Under the pieces are notes generated by a model that saw only the letters and a list, made by a program, of their open reading frames with translations, made no database searches and had not been told where the DNA came from. Shown here piece after piece: positions 6,163 through 6,205 of a DNA stretch of 6,205 nt (within the stretch, counting starts at the first letter, position 1; every line of letters starts with the position of its first letter). Made by a program: the position numbers and the translations under genes. Source of the DNA: Flavobacteriia bacterium. GTDB taxonomy: Bacteria; Bacteroidota; Bacteroidia; Flavobacteriales_D; Crocinitomicaceae. The stretch is from contig RFQF01000123.1 in assembly GCA_009925805.1 (NCBI GenBank), positions 1-6,205 of the forward strand. Reading direction: 5' to 3'.

Positions 6163-6205
6163 GGTTAATCTATTTTACTGCTAAATTAATAAATTCTTTT
6201 CTTGT
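6163..6205 (-). promoter_or_regulatory. AT-rich leader of the - strand gene series, possible -7 box
   Basis: The 43 bases before the BI-1-like ATG are very AT-rich. Read on the - strand they contain TAATTTAG (6188-6181), one mismatch from the Bacteroidota -7 consensus TAnnTTTG. The matching TTTG near -33 would fall beyond the window, so it cannot be tested. No Shine-Dalgarno site is present, as is common in this phylum. This is the likely promoter region because the genes downstream are packed without room for another strong promoter; the exact box is uncertain. Confidence 0.3.

Overview
The window is a gene-dense piece of a Bacteroidota chromosome, most likely Flavobacteriia or a near relative. 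The evidence is a DUF6089/PorG-like outer-membrane barrel of the type tied to type IX secretion, a Bacteroidota-style deoxynucleoside kinase, a bacterial GH3 enzyme beside a secreted propeller-like protein, and the absence of clear Shine-Dalgarno sites. I see no RNA gene, mobile element, CRISPR array or long non-coding stretch.

Layout. On the + strand, the 3' part of a WD40-repeat gene (open to the left edge, ending at 749) overlaps the start of a PorG-like outer-membrane protein gene (about 718-1578). All other genes are on the - strand and form one tightly packed, probably co-transcribed series read from right to left: a Bax inhibitor-1-like seven-helix membrane protein (6162-5455), an overlooked 32-residue single-helix protein (5444-5346), a GH3-family adenylating enzyme (5324-3810), a secreted propeller-like protein of unknown function (3838-2999), a broken deoxynucleoside kinase gene (2948-2546) and an HldD-type heptose epimerase (2546-1575). 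The two gene blocks converge, and their stop codons overlap in the four bases TTAG at 1575-1578.

The most notable observation is that the deoxynucleoside kinase gene carries an internal deletion. The authentic start (ATG at 2948, encoding MHIAIAGNI) runs directly, and out of frame, into the IYEDAYIF segment that normally lies about 70 residues later. The P-loop and the catalytic DR motif are lost, yet the remaining 124 codons are open and well conserved. This is either a very recent pseudogene or an assembly deletion. The apparent 136-codon frame from TTG at 2956 would be taken for an intact small gene by automatic annotation.

The genes do not form one obvious pathway. The - strand series mixes membrane homeostasis (BI-1), an ANL-type amide synthetase of unknown substrate (GH3), a periplasmic or surface propeller, nucleoside salvage (lost) and LPS core heptose synthesis. 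It looks like a conserved housekeeping neighbourhood rather than an acquired island. I found no convincing new defence or mobile system.
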